A stretch of 50,384 bases of DNA from QAMX01 sp964515055 (lineage in GTDB: Bacteria; Bacillota; Clostridia; Oscillospirales; QAMX01): NCBI GenBank assembly GCA_964515055.1, contig CAZEUG010000014.1, positions 1 through 50,384 of the forward strand, written 5' to 3'. Position 1 is the stretch's first letter; every line of letters starts with the position of its first letter. Below the pieces are notes generated by a model. That model had not been told where the DNA came from. It searched no databases and saw only the letters and a list, made by a program, of their open reading frames with translations. Positions 43,037 to 50,384 of the stretch are shown here, in pieces. Made by a program: the position numbers and the translations under genes.

Positions 43037-43065
43037 TTGCAATCCGGGCGGAGGTATGATATAAT
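43037..43065 (+). promoter_or_regulatory. SRP RNA promoter
   Basis: TTGCAA (43037-43042), 17 bases, TATAAT (43060-43065). The -35 and -10 hexamers and spacing are identical to the ldh operon promoter. Confidence 0.85.
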
Positions 43066-43071
43066 AAAGAA

Positions 43072-43228
43072 CAGCATGGGCGATATTGTGCAGCCCTGCG
43101 GATTCTGCCCTGCGCAACGGCGACCTGCGAACCATGTCAGGCGGGGAACCGAGCAGCATTTAGTGGGATTCGCGGTGTGCCGCAGTCAGCAGGCCGCAAG
43201 GCTGCACAATATCGCCCGTGTTTTTTTT
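43072..43228 (+). ncRNA. ffs: Signal recognition particle RNA (small bacterial type)
   Basis: The conserved SRP helix 8 core is visible: GTCAGG, GGAA tetraloop region and AGCAGCA (about 43135-43158), which binds Ffh. An 18-bp terminal stem is perfect (GGGCGATATTGTGCAGCC at 43078-43095 with its complement at 43200-43217), and inner segments around CTGCGAA/TTCGC also pair. Eight T residues after position 43220 end the transcript. The folded part is about 140 nt, longer than the usual 4.5S type and far shorter than the Bacillus form with an Alu domain. It sits immediately upstream of dnaX, as scr does in B. subtilis. Confidence 0.93.
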
Positions 43229-43312
43229 CGGAACAGAGCCGGTATTATTGTACCATACTGCGCCGTGCTTTTCAATTGTGGCTGCATCTTTTTTGTGGGA
43301 GGTTTTTGAAAC

Positions 43313-44941
43313 ATGGGACTTGCTCTGTACAATAAATGGCGTCCGATGTGCTTCGGCGATGTGATCGGGCAGGAGCACATCACGCGCACCCTTCGAAATC
43401 AGGCCGCGCTCGGCCGACTGTCCCACGCTTATCTGTTCTGCGGCCCACGCGGAACAGGCAAAACGACCTGCGCCCGCATTCTGGCCAAGGCCGCCAATTG
43501 TCAGCACCCGGTCAATGGCGATCCCTGCAACCGCTGTGACGCCTGCCGCAGCATTCTGGACGGCAGCGCAACCGATGTGTTTGAGCTGGATGCCGCCGCA
43601 TACACCGGCGTGGACAGCATCCGCGACCTGCGCGATGAGGCCGTCTATGCCCCGGCCGAGCTGAAACAGAAGGTCTACATCATGGACGAAGTCCATATGC
43701 TGTCGCAGAGCGCGTTCAATGCCCTGCTGAAAATTCTGGAGGAGCCGCCGGAGCACGTTATGTTCGTTCTGGCCTCCACAGAGCTGCATAAAATTCCGCC
43801 AACCATCCTGTCGCGCTGTCAGCGCTTTGAATTTCGCCGGATTGACCGGCGTGAAATTGCCCGCCGCCTCCTGAAAATCGCCGCAGAGGAACAGATTCCG
43901 CTCGCGGACAGCGGCGCGGCCATGATTGCACATATGTCCGACGGCGCCATGCGCAATGCCCTGAGTCTGCTGGAGCAGGCATCCGCGCTGTCCGGCGGCG
44001 TTACGCTGGACGGGGAAGGCGTTGCCAATGCGCTCGGCCTGGTTACGGCGGATGCACTGCTGGCCTGTGCCGCCATGATCGCCTCCGGCGATACGAAGGG
44101 CGTTCTGACGCTGTTCACCGAGCAGTACGAGAAGGGCGTGGAGCCCTCCGGCTTCGCCGACCGTCTGATGGCGCTCTACCGGGATTTGCTGATCCGCAAA
44201 ACCAGCGACACCGACCTGCTGATCGGAAGCGGGTATACCGCAGAGGATCTGAACCGACTGCTGGCACAATACACGCCGGAGCGGCTGCTGTATTCCGTCA
44301 AATCGCTGCGCGATGCGCTGCAGCAGCTGAATCGCAGCCCCAACCGCCGGATTGACGTGGAAATGGCGCTGATTGCGCTGTGCCGCCCCAGCCTCGGCGG
44401 TGACCCATCGGCGCTGACCGCGCGCATCGCCGCATTGGAAACCAGAGTGGCCTCCGGTGTGGTCGTTGCCAACGCGACACCGACTGAACCGGCTACAGCG
44501 GCTGAACCGACGACAGCGACCGAACCGGCTGCGGCACCAGAGACGCAGCCCGTCGCCGCAGCACCTGTTGCTGCAGCGCCCAAACCATCTGGCGGCTGCC
44601 AGCCGATTGCCTTTCGGGATGAGCTGATGTCCGCCCTGCGCGACACATTGGATCGCATGACCTATTCCTACCTGAAATCGTGTGAGCTTCTTTCGGACGG
44701 CAGCAAGCTGCTCATTCGTTCTCCGGACGAGATGACGCAGGAGATGATTGCGCGGCGCAAGACGCTCGATGCTGTCCGGGAAACGCTGGCGACGCTCGAT
44801 CGTCCGAACATGACGGTCGAGGCAGAGCTGGCGGTCGGCGAATCGCACACGCCGACGCCTGCCGGACAGGCGGCAGACGGATTTGATGAGCTGCTCAGCT
44901 TTGCTGCGGAAAACCCGGATTTTGCAGATATTCAGTCCTGA
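43313..44941 (+). CDS. dnaX: DNA polymerase III gamma/tau subunit
   Basis: DnaX forms the clamp-loader core. The 542 residues include YNKWRPMCFGDVIGQEHI, Walker A GPRGTGKTT (about 44-52), the zinc site CxxCxxC-like CNRCDAC, Walker B VYIMDEVHML and the sensor LSRCQRFEF. An Ala/Pro/Thr-rich linker (about 385-430) precedes a C-terminal tau-like domain. The ATG at 43313 follows GGGAGG. SRP RNA lies upstream and recR downstream, as in Bacillus, but yaaK/ebfC, usually between dnaX and recR, is missing (34-base gap). Confidence 0.96.
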   Translation: MGLALYNKWRPMCFGDVIGQEHITRTLRNQAALGRLSHAYLFCGPRGTGKTTCARILAKAANCQHPVNGDPCNRCDACRSILDGSATDVFELDAAAYTGVDSIRDLRDEAVYAPAELKQKVYIMDEVHMLSQSAFNALLKILEEPPEHVMFVLASTELHKIPPTILSRCQRFEFRRIDRREIARRLLKIAAEEQIPLADSGAAMIAHMSDGAMRNALSLLEQASALSGGVTLDGEGVANALGLVTADALLACAAMIASGDTKGVLTLFTEQYEKGVEPSGFADRLMALYRDLLIRKTSDTDLLIGSGYTAEDLNRLLAQYTPERLLYSVKSLRDALQQLNRSPNRRIDVEMALIALCRPSLGGDPSALTARIAALETRVASGVVVANATPTEPATAAEPTTATEPAAAPETQPVAAAPVAAAPKPSGGCQPIAFRDELMSALRDTLDRMTYSYLKSCELLSDGSKLLIRSPDEMTQEMIARRKTLDAVRETLATLDRPNMTVEAELAVGESHTPTPAGQAADGFDELLSFAAENPDFADIQS

Positions 44942-44975
44942 TTTTCGCTGAATTCAGAGAAAAGGAGAACCTTTT

Positions 44976-45581
44976 ATGCCGGATACCCCCTTTGCCGCGC
45001 CGGTCGAGCGGTTGATTGAAGCCTTTCAGCGGCTGCCCGGAATCGGTCGAAAAAGCGCACAGCGGCTGGCGTTTCATGTCATGAGTATGGACGAATCGGC
45101 GGCGCAACAGTTCGCGGACGCCATCGTGGACGTCAAGCACACGGTGTTCTGCTGTGAGGTCTGCCAGAATCTGACCGATCAAAAGCGCTGCCCGATCTGC
45201 GAAAATCCGTCACGCGATGCATCGATCGTCTGCGTGGTGGAATCCCCGGCCGATGTGGCCGCCATTGAGCGCACACGGGAATATCACGGCGTTTACCATG
45301 TGCTGCACGGCGTGATTTCGCCGCTGACACAGGTCGGGCCGGAGGATATCAAAATCAGGGAGCTGCTCGCGCGCATCCGTGAGGGCGGCATCCGTGAGGT
45401 TATCATGGCAACCAACCCGGATACCACCGGTGAGACAACCGCCATGTATATTTCCGGACTGCTCCGGCCGCTCGGCATTCGCGTGACGCGTCTGGCCTAC
45501 GGCATCCCCGTGGGCGGACATCTGGAATTTGCCGATGAGGTCACACTGCTCCGCGCACTGGAAGGCCGCCGCGATATCTGA
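44976..45581 (+). CDS. recR: Recombination mediator RecR
   Basis: RecR with RecO and RecF loads RecA onto gapped DNA. The 201-residue protein has the helix-hairpin-helix RLPGIGRKSAQRLAFH (about 18-33), the zinc finger CEVCQNLTDQKRCPIC (about 58-73) and the Toprim domain beginning at VCVVESPADVAAIE, with ATNPDTTGETTAMY. Normal length. AAAGGAG precedes the ATG. Confidence 0.97.
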   Translation: MPDTPFAAPVERLIEAFQRLPGIGRKSAQRLAFHVMSMDESAAQQFADAIVDVKHTVFCCEVCQNLTDQKRCPICENPSRDASIVCVVESPADVAAIERTREYHGVYHVLHGVISPLTQVGPEDIKIRELLARIREGGIREVIMATNPDTTGETTAMYISGLLRPLGIRVTRLAYGIPVGGHLEFADEVTLLRALEGRRDI

Positions 45582-45785
45582 GCGAACGACATCGCACAGG
45601 GAATCTGCGGCAAAGACAGCAGTTGAACTGGTCTGCGCAGGTCGCCCCGGATCATTTTCCGACGAGAAAGTGCCGCCGGAAAACCGCCTGCACGGAAAAC
45701 CGCTCCGGGAAGCGTGCTGTTTGAAATTTCTCTCACGGCAGTTCGGCTGCGGGACAACCAAATGAACAGGCCGTTGAAAAACGGA

Positions 45786-45822
45786 AAGGTCGTGTATCCG
45801 ATGCGATACACGACCTTTTTTT
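45786..45822 (+). terminator. Rho-independent terminator of dnaX-recR
   Basis: A 13-bp perfect stem (AAGGTCGTGTATC with GATACACGACCTT), a six-base loop and seven T residues, about 205 bases after the recR stop. The 205 bases between hold no gene I can support. Confidence 0.92.
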
Positions 45823-46262
45823 GTTGATTGCGGTCGATATTTGTGTAAATGATGTACTGTTTTCGAGGATGCCCCTGCATTCGCAGCCGTCCACATCACC
45901 GAATCACCCCAGCGCCCCTGACGATAGGAGCTGAGAGAGAAAGGTGTTTCTGCGGAATTGCCTTCACTCGCAGAGACCAACCCTGGAAAAACACGAGACG
46001 CCCCTGAGTTGCCCGTGGCTGCTGTCTTCGGTCAATTGACGAGATTCTCTTTGCACAGGGAAGGCTTTGGAAACTCTGAATTCCAATCATTGACAGAAAA
46101 AGCTGCAATGTTTCCGTCTCCGAAACCTGTACATTCGTGTCCATGCAGGAGCTCGTGTACTTGAGCGACCGATGAGTCTCGAATGATGCGAACGATTGAG
46201 CCGGAGGCACACGAGTTCACAACCTCTGAATCAGAAACATCACACGAAACAGCGCCGGGCGC
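45823..46262. other. Non-coding stretch between two terminators
   Basis: About 440 bases lie between the dnaX-recR terminator and the converging pckG terminator. Short open frames exist on both strands (up to about 100 codons on the minus strand), but none has a ribosome site or recognisable protein composition. No promoter, repeat unit or structured RNA stands out. It may be a decayed or repeat-derived element. Confidence 0.4.
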
Positions 46263-46300
46263 AAAAAAAGAAGGCGGATCTTTTACAAGATCCGCCTTCT
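46263..46300 (-). terminator. Terminator of pckG
   Basis: AGAAGGCGGATC (46269-46280) pairs perfectly with GATCCGCCTTCT (46289-46300), and on the minus strand a run of seven T residues follows, within 50 bases of the pckG stop. Confidence 0.93.
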
Positions 46301-46308
46301 GGCGTTGC

Positions 46309-48093
46309 TTAGAGTTTTGCGAGGTTTGCTTTGAGGTTATCAAGCTGTTCGCGCAGCTCTTTCGGGAGCTTATCGCCGAATTTCTTGTAATGTTCTTCGA
46401 TTTCGGCGGCTTCCTTCTCCCAGACTTCCTTGTCGACGGAGAGCAGGTCTTCCAGCGTCTTGCGATCGACATTCAGGTCGGTCAGGTCGATATCGTCCGG
46501 CTTCGGAATGTAACCGATGGCGGTTTCCTGCGCATCAGCTTTGCCTTCGCAGCGGTCGATGATCCAGTTCAGGACGCGCATATTGTCGCCGAAGCCCGGC
46601 CAGACGAAGTTGCCTTCGTCATCGGTGCGGAACCAGTTGACGTTGAAGATCTTCGGAGCCTTGTCACCCAGCTTCTTGCCCATGTCGAGCCAGTGCTGGA
46701 AGTAGTCACCCATGTGGTAGCCGCAGAACGGCAGCATGGCCATCGGGTCGCGGCGGACAACGCCGACTGCGCCGGCGGCAGCAGCTGTGGTCTCGGAAGC
46801 CATGGTCGAACCGACAAACACGCCGTTGACCCAATCCTTGGACTGGTAAACCAGCGGAGCGCACTTGGCGCGGCGGCCGCCGAAGATAATGGCGCTGATC
46901 GGAACACCCTGACCCTTGTCGAATTCGTCAGAAATGCAGGGGCAGTTCTTGGCCGGAGCGGTGAAGCGGGAGTTCGGATGCGCGGCGTAGGTGGACTTAT
47001 CCTTCTTGTCGAACTTGGAGGCATCCCACGGGTTGCCCTTCCAGTCGATGGCGTTGGTCGGCAGATCCTTGTTCAGGCCTTCCCACCACACGGTGTTGTC
47101 ATTGAGGTCCAGAGCGACGTTGGTGAAGATGGTATTCTTCTTCGTGCTTTCCAGCGCGTTGAAGTTGGAGTGCTCGTTGGTGCCCGGTGCGACGCCGAAG
47201 AAGCCGTTCTCCGGGTTGATTGCATACAGGCGGCCATCCGGGCCGATCTTCATCCAGGAAATGTCGTCGCCGACCGTCCAGATCTTGTAGCCCTTATCGC
47301 GCAGATACTTCGGCGGGATGAGCATGGCGAGGTTCGTTTTGCCGCAGGCAGACGGGAACGCCGCTGCAACATATTTGATTTCGCCCTTCGGATTCTGGAG
47401 ACCCAGGATGAGCATATGCTCGGCCATCCAGCCTTCCTTCCAGCCCTGGTAGGAAGCGATACGGAGAGCGAAGCACTTCTTGCCCAGGAGGACGTTGCCG
47501 CCGTAGGCAGAGTTAACGGAGATGATGGTGTTATCCTGCGGGAAGTGGCAGATATAACGGTTTTCCGGATCGACGTCGCATTTTGCATGCAGGCCGCGCA
47601 CCCAGTCATTGCTGTCGCCGAGGACATCCAGAACCTTCTGGCCAACGCGGGTCATGATGTTCATGTTCAGGACGACGTAGATCGAGTCGGTCACTTCAAT
47701 ACCGACCTTGGCAAGCGGGGAACCAATCGGACCCATGGAATACGGGATGATGTACATCGTGCGGCCCTGGTAGGTGCCACGGGCGATGTTGTAGAGGCGC
47801 TCATACATTTCCTTCGGATCGCACCAGTTGTTCGTCGGGCCGGCGGTTTCCTTATCGGTTGTGCAGATGAACGTCCGGTCTTCCACGCGGGCCACATCGT
47901 TCGGACGTGTCCGGTGCAGATAGCAGCCCGGGAGTTTTTCTTCGTTGAGCTTGATCATTTCGCCGGATTCAACGGCTTCATTGCGGAGCGCATCCAGCTG
48001 CTCCTCGCTGCCATCGATCCAGACGACCTTGTCGGGGTTAACGAGAGCTTTGACCTCGTCCAACCACTGCAAGACGGTTTTGTTGTTGGTCAT
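46309..48093 (-). CDS. pckG: Phosphoenolpyruvate carboxykinase (GTP)
   Basis: The 594-residue enzyme interconverts oxaloacetate and PEP with GTP/GDP; in fermenting anaerobes it often runs toward oxaloacetate, conserving GTP. The GTP-type hallmarks are present: kinase-1a loop AAFPSACGKTNLAML, YGGNVLLGKKCFALRIAS, IFGGRRAKCAPLVYQS and FCGYHMGDYFQHW. The ATG at 48093 (MTNNKTVLQW) is chosen; a GTG four codons earlier overlaps the AAAGG site. It has its own promoter with a dyad box identical in layout to that of the ldh operon, linking C4 entry to the fumarate branch. Confidence 0.96.
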   Translation of the reverse strand: MTNNKTVLQWLDEVKALVNPDKVVWIDGSEEQLDALRNEAVESGEMIKLNEEKLPGCYLHRTRPNDVARVEDRTFICTTDKETAGPTNNWCDPKEMYERLYNIARGTYQGRTMYIIPYSMGPIGSPLAKVGIEVTDSIYVVLNMNIMTRVGQKVLDVLGDSNDWVRGLHAKCDVDPENRYICHFPQDNTIISVNSAYGGNVLLGKKCFALRIASYQGWKEGWMAEHMLILGLQNPKGEIKYVAAAFPSACGKTNLAMLIPPKYLRDKGYKIWTVGDDISWMKIGPDGRLYAINPENGFFGVAPGTNEHSNFNALESTKKNTIFTNVALDLNDNTVWWEGLNKDLPTNAIDWKGNPWDASKFDKKDKSTYAAHPNSRFTAPAKNCPCISDEFDKGQGVPISAIIFGGRRAKCAPLVYQSKDWVNGVFVGSTMASETTAAAAGAVGVVRRDPMAMLPFCGYHMGDYFQHWLDMGKKLGDKAPKIFNVNWFRTDDEGNFVWPGFGDNMRVLNWIIDRCEGKADAQETAIGYIPKPDDIDLTDLNVDRKTLEDLLSVDKEVWEKEAAEIEEHYKKFGDKLPKELREQLDNLKANLAKL

Positions 48094-48175
48094 ATTTCTA
48101 CGCACCTTTCTGCTGTTTGTTGATGATGCTCAGGGACGGGGTGAGCTGCAAAGAAGCCCTCTCCCCACCTATAAC

Positions 48176-48204
48176 AGTATACCATATTATATCACAAAAT
48201 GCAA
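48176..48204 (-). promoter_or_regulatory. pckG promoter
   Basis: On the minus strand, TTGCAT (48204-48199), 17 bases, TATACT (48181-48176). The start point is about 75 bases before the ATG. Confidence 0.8.
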
Positions 48205-48226
48205 TCCCTGGGAATGTCCAGTTTTG

Positions 48227-48252
48227 CATTTCGGTATTGCCTTTATCGATAT
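48227..48252. promoter_or_regulatory. 26-bp dyad box upstream of pckG (copy 2)
   Basis: It matches the ldh box at 21 of 26 positions in the same orientation relative to transcription. It lies 22 bases upstream of the -35 element, ten bases (about one helical turn) further than in the ldh copy. It is 13 bases beyond the lysR stop codon. Confidence 0.7.
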
Positions 48253-48265
48253 TCCAATCCCGTTT

Positions 48266-49192
48266 TCAGGCAAATGCCTCGTCACGGGCGGTATGCAGGA
48301 GGCGGATGAAGGTCTGATCCAGCTCCGACAGCGTATATTCCTGGCGATGGATGAGAACATCGCAGTAGGTTTTCCGGTTTTCCTCACAGGTTCGCTGGAC
48401 AAGGCCGTGCCGGTCGAGCAGCGCTTTCGGGATGGGCGAAACCCACATAAACGTTTCGGGGTTGCGGTTCAGCAGCTCAAACTGGCTGCCGCGCTCAAAG
48501 ATGAAAATCCGCCGATCCGAGTTGCTGGACAGCTCCTCTTTTTTCACCTCTGCCGCAGGCAATGACGGGACATACGGATCCGCGTGTGCGATTTCAATGC
48601 AGTTTTTCAGGTCGGCCTCCGTGATGACGTCTTTGGCGGCCAGCGGGCTGTTCGCGTTCATGACCAGCACGAACCGGAACTGCGCGATCAGAGAGCAGGC
48701 AAGCCCCTTTTCCGCCATCATGGACTTGTAGTAGCAGTCGTATTTTTCGGCGTAGCGGACGATGCCGAGCCGGTAATTTTCCTGGAGGATGTTCTGAACG
48801 GCGTGAAGCGCGTTGGTTTCCTTGTAGAATACCTCAATTTCCTCACCGGGAGCAAAAGAATGTGAAAAACGCGCAAAAGCGTCGGAAATATAGCTGGCAC
48901 GCGGCGCAGAAAGTGAAAATTGTTTGCGGGCGACCGAGCCGTTGCGGAACGCCTGTTCCACGGCGTCCACCTGCTTCAGAATGTTTTTGGCGTAGTCGAT
49001 GAAGATTTCGCCGTCTGCCGTCAAATGCATACCCTTTGAGGTGCGTTCAAAAATGCGGACGCCCAGCGACGTCTCCAATTCCCGTATGGCACGGCTCAGG
49101 CCCGGCGCACCGATCAGCAGCTTTTCCGCCGCCTGATTGATTGACCCGGTCTGTGCCACCTCGACCGCGTATTTGATATGCAGAAGATTCAA
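48266..49192 (-). CDS. LysR family transcriptional regulator
   Basis: The 308-residue protein has the LysR winged helix-turn-helix (AVEVAQTGSINQAAEKLLIGAPGLSRAIRELE, about 9-40) and the effector-binding domain. The start is TTG at 49192, with AGGAGG eight bases upstream. It lies directly upstream of pckG on the same strand, but a separate pckG promoter lies between them. The dyad boxes before pckG and ldh are plausible targets, by position and symmetry only. The effector is unknown; a C4 or C3 organic acid would make sense. Confidence 0.92.
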   Translation of the reverse strand: MNLLHIKYAVEVAQTGSINQAAEKLLIGAPGLSRAIRELETSLGVRIFERTSKGMHLTADGEIFIDYAKNILKQVDAVEQAFRNGSVARKQFSLSAPRASYISDAFARFSHSFAPGEEIEVFYKETNALHAVQNILQENYRLGIVRYAEKYDCYYKSMMAEKGLACSLIAQFRFVLVMNANSPLAAKDVITEADLKNCIEIAHADPYVPSLPAAEVKKEELSSNSDRRIFIFERGSQFELLNRNPETFMWVSPIPKALLDRHGLVQRTCEENRKTYCDVLIHRQEYTLSELDQTFIRLLHTARDEAFA

Positions 49193-49252
49193 CCCGAATC
49201 CCTCCTGACTTTCTGCGGCTGGATGTGCAAACTTCTATACCCCCGCTATTTT

Positions 49253-49282
49253 ATTATATCACAGAAGCGGATGCAAATGCAA
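49253..49282 (-). promoter_or_regulatory. lysR promoter
   Basis: On the minus strand, TTGCAT (49282-49277), 18 bases, TATAAT (49258-49253). No copy of the 26-bp dyad box is seen here. Confidence 0.7.
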
Positions 49283-49403
49283 GCGTTTTGCACAGGTTCC
49301 CCATCGGTGGAAAACAGCCGATGAAAAAGCGCAATTTCGCCCGAAAAGGCGCGGTGGCTTTCATTTTAGGAACACCTTTTGGCGCAATCGGAATGCGGCC
49401 AGC

Positions 49404-49432
49404 TTGACAATTGGCGTGGGCTGTGCTACAAT
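49404..49432 (+). promoter_or_regulatory. tRNA-Leu promoter
   Basis: Perfect TTGACA (49404-49409), 17 bases, TACAAT (49427-49432); the start lies about 15 bases before the mature tRNA. Confidence 0.88.
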
Positions 49433-49453
49433 AAATAATAACGTCATCCGTAT

Positions 49454-49538
49454 GCCGCTGTGACGAAATCGGTAGACGTAGCGGACTTAAAATCCGTGGG
49501 CGTGAGCCATGCCGGTTCGAGTCCGGCCAGCGGCACCA
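49454..49538 (+). tRNA. tRNA-Leu (anticodon UAA)
   Basis: A class II tRNA of 85 nt with encoded CCA. Acceptor stem GCCGCTG pairs with CAGCGGC, and discriminator A is followed by CCA. The anticodon arm GCGGA-CTTAAAA-TCCGT gives anticodon TAA; a long variable arm follows (GGGC-GTGA-GCC), then the T-arm GCCGG-TTCGAGT-CCGGC. The long arm and A discriminator fit leucine. Confidence 0.96.
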
Positions 49539-49545
49539 AGGCAAT

Positions 49546-49600
49546 ATAATCCGAACCAGATCTTCCCTGTGGGAGACGGGTTCGGATTATTTGTTTATTT
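49546..49600 (+). terminator. Terminator after tRNA-Leu
   Basis: ATAATCCGAACC (49546-49557) pairs with GGTTCGGATTAT (49579-49590), followed by a T-rich tail. It starts eight bases after the tRNA. Confidence 0.85.
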
Positions 49601-49708
49601 TGAGAAGTTCGCGGAAACCCACTTCAAAAACGGCATCATCAGGTGTCCAAACTCAAAACCAAAAGGCCCACGGGAGAGGGAACAATCTTGATTATGGAGG
49701 ATTTGACT

Positions 49709-50053
49709 ATGAAAAAGCTTATCAGTTATGCATTCAACATGGACACCGCCTGCGTGGAGCTGAAGTTTTCAGACGGCAGCATGATCACTATTGATACCAT
49801 CGCTGTAGAGAATGAGGTTGCCGGCAATATGTACGAGCGGTCGGAGCTGGACTGCCAGATCTACAATGCGCCGCCGGAATATGCTGACCCTGTTCTGAAC
49901 TGCGGTCCCGAAGTTTATCTCAAGGCGGTGACAGAATACAAGCCATTGGACGAACAACCATATCCGGCTTTTCCGTATCTGGTTTTGCCATATATGGGAA
50001 CTCCCGCACAAATAAATATAGATAAAAGAAATACTGATATAACCAATTACTGA
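49709..50053 (+). CDS. DUF6061-like protein of unknown function
   Basis: The 114-residue product contains MDTACVELKFSDGSMITIDTIAVENEV and MYERSELDCQIYNAPPEYADPVLN, a pattern I associate with the DUF6061 family, which is common in Clostridia and often lies on or near mobile elements. The family core ends near KPLD; about 30 further residues (Pro/Tyr-rich, then polar) look like an added tail. ATG 49709 follows GGAGG by eight bases; a longer frame starting at 49643 lacks a site. Placement right after a tRNA gene would fit insertion at the tRNA, but no attachment-site repeat is visible. Confidence 0.65.
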   Translation: MKKLISYAFNMDTACVELKFSDGSMITIDTIAVENEVAGNMYERSELDCQIYNAPPEYADPVLNCGPEVYLKAVTEYKPLDEQPYPAFPYLVLPYMGTPAQINIDKRNTDITNY

Positions 50054-50152
50054 CTAATATTCTTTCCTTTCTATTCCGATGAATAGAATGAATCGAAATC
50101 AACCAGCACAATTGTCTGTATAGGTGGAAGAATCCCACTGCCTGCACGCAAA

Positions 50153-50190
50153 AGGGGCTCAGAAGGCCATACACGCCTTCTGAGCCCCTC
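50153..50190. terminator. Strong hairpin terminator
   Basis: AGGGGCTCAGAAGGC (50153-50167) pairs perfectly with GCCTTCTGAGCCCCT (50175-50189), 100 bases beyond the DUF6061-like gene. The T-run is interrupted (CTTATATC); it could serve both strands. Confidence 0.8.
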
Positions 50191-50195
50191 TTATA

Positions 50196-50327
50196 TCATC
50201 GAGCGGACCTGCCGCTGCTGTTGTCTTTGGATGTCTTGAGATTTCTCCGTTCCGCTTTCCACCGGGCGAGTTCTCGTTGCCTTTTTTCGCTTTCGTAGCA
50301 GGCGAGAATGTCGGGGAAGATACACCG
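50196..50327 (-). pseudogene. Possible C-terminal remnant of a lost gene
   Basis: A 43-codon minus-strand frame without a start codon is bounded upstream by a TAA at 50330-50328. It encodes a charged, helical-looking tail (FPDILACYESEKRQRELAR, then WKAERRNLKTS) that reads like the end of a real protein. The family is not recognised; a mobile-element protein is possible. The rest of 50054-50384 holds only the hairpin and the tandem repeat described below. Confidence 0.35.
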
Positions 50328-50338
50328 TTATGCCGCAC

Positions 50339-50358
50339 ATTTTGTCGAATTTTGTCGA
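50339..50358. promoter_or_regulatory. Tandem 10-bp repeat resembling paired Spo0A boxes
   Basis: ATTTTGTCGA occurs twice in direct succession. The first copy continues into A, giving TTGTCGAA, a full Spo0A (0A) box; the second reads TTGTCGAT. A 10-bp pitch places both on one DNA face, the arrangement Spo0A dimers use. The gene it would control is beyond the window edge. Confidence 0.4.
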
Positions 50359-50384
50359 TGAAAAAAGAGCAATTTCTGTCGCTT

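Noticed and set aside
45210..45980. Minus-strand frame of 256 codons overlapping recR and its downstream spacer
   Set aside because: It overlaps recR antisense and crosses a strong terminator; composition is not protein-like and no ribosome site is present.
49320..49407. 28-codon plus-strand ORF before tRNA-Leu
   Set aside because: Only a weak GGTGG upstream and no recognisable product; the tRNA promoter overlaps its end.
1..50384. CRISPR arrays, rRNA genes, insertion sequences, phage genes
   Set aside because: No regularly spaced repeats, rRNA segments, transposase motifs or phage structural genes were seen on either strand.

Overview
The window reads as a GC-rich chromosome segment of an anaerobic, probably spore-forming Firmicute of the Clostridia, most like the Oscillospirales. 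This placement is inferred from gene content: PolC-type polymerase, the SpoIVB sporulation protease, Rex, an oxygen-sensitive glycyl radical enzyme, an [FeFe] hydrogenase, strong AGGAGG ribosome sites and sigma-A promoters. No database search was run.

Left part (1-20.3 kb): mostly housekeeping. A small membrane protein gene and spoIVB diverge from a shared spacer; a GNAT acetyltransferase and a DUF2812 membrane protein follow. The minus-strand operon pyrH-frr-uppS-cdsA-dxr-rseP-ispG-polC (14.3 to 3.5 kb) covers UMP kinase, ribosome recycling, isoprenoid and lipid-carrier synthesis, site-2 protease and replicative polymerase. ligA lies upstream on the same strand. ligA and parA diverge from a spacer with two perfect parS sites; parA-parB is followed by serS and a second acetyltransferase.

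Middle part (20.3-27.3 kb): accessory metabolism. It holds a likely small RNA unit with its own promoter and terminator, an orphan solute-binding lipoprotein with a palindrome at its transcription start, a glycyl radical enzyme with its activase (substrate unknown), and a polar amino acid ABC importer (ATPase plus permease).

Central feature (27.3-41.5 kb): fifteen co-directional minus-strand genes with gaps of at most about 80 bases. In transcription order: L-lactate dehydrogenase, fumarase, HdrB, HdrC, HdrA, MvhD/FlxD, two FlxB/FlxC-like ferredoxins, a FlxA-like NAD(P)H-flavin subunit, a fumarate-reductase-like iron-sulfur subunit and flavoprotein, a small PQ-loop-like membrane protein, Rex, a [2Fe-2S] thioredoxin-fold ferredoxin and a monomeric [FeFe] hydrogenase. 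My inference is a soluble, electron-bifurcating NADH:ferredoxin/fumarate system that makes succinate, with hydrogenase disposing of reduced ferredoxin and lactate dehydrogenase as an alternative NADH sink. Rex would sense NADH/NAD+. A 26-bp dyad box just upstream of this operon's promoter recurs upstream of the GTP-dependent PEP carboxykinase gene (46.3-48.1 kb), which can supply oxaloacetate for the same C4 branch; a LysR-type regulator gene sits next to that second copy.

Right part (41.5-50.4 kb): a LUD-domain gene and a HisJ-type phosphatase gene, then SRP RNA-dnaX-recR (the B. subtilis order, but without yaaK), pckG, lysR, tRNA-Leu(UAA), a DUF6061-like gene and a decayed remnant ending in a tandem Spo0A-box-like repeat. 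The combination parABS, serS, SRP RNA, dnaX and recR resembles the origin-proximal region of Firmicute chromosomes, although no oriC is visible here.
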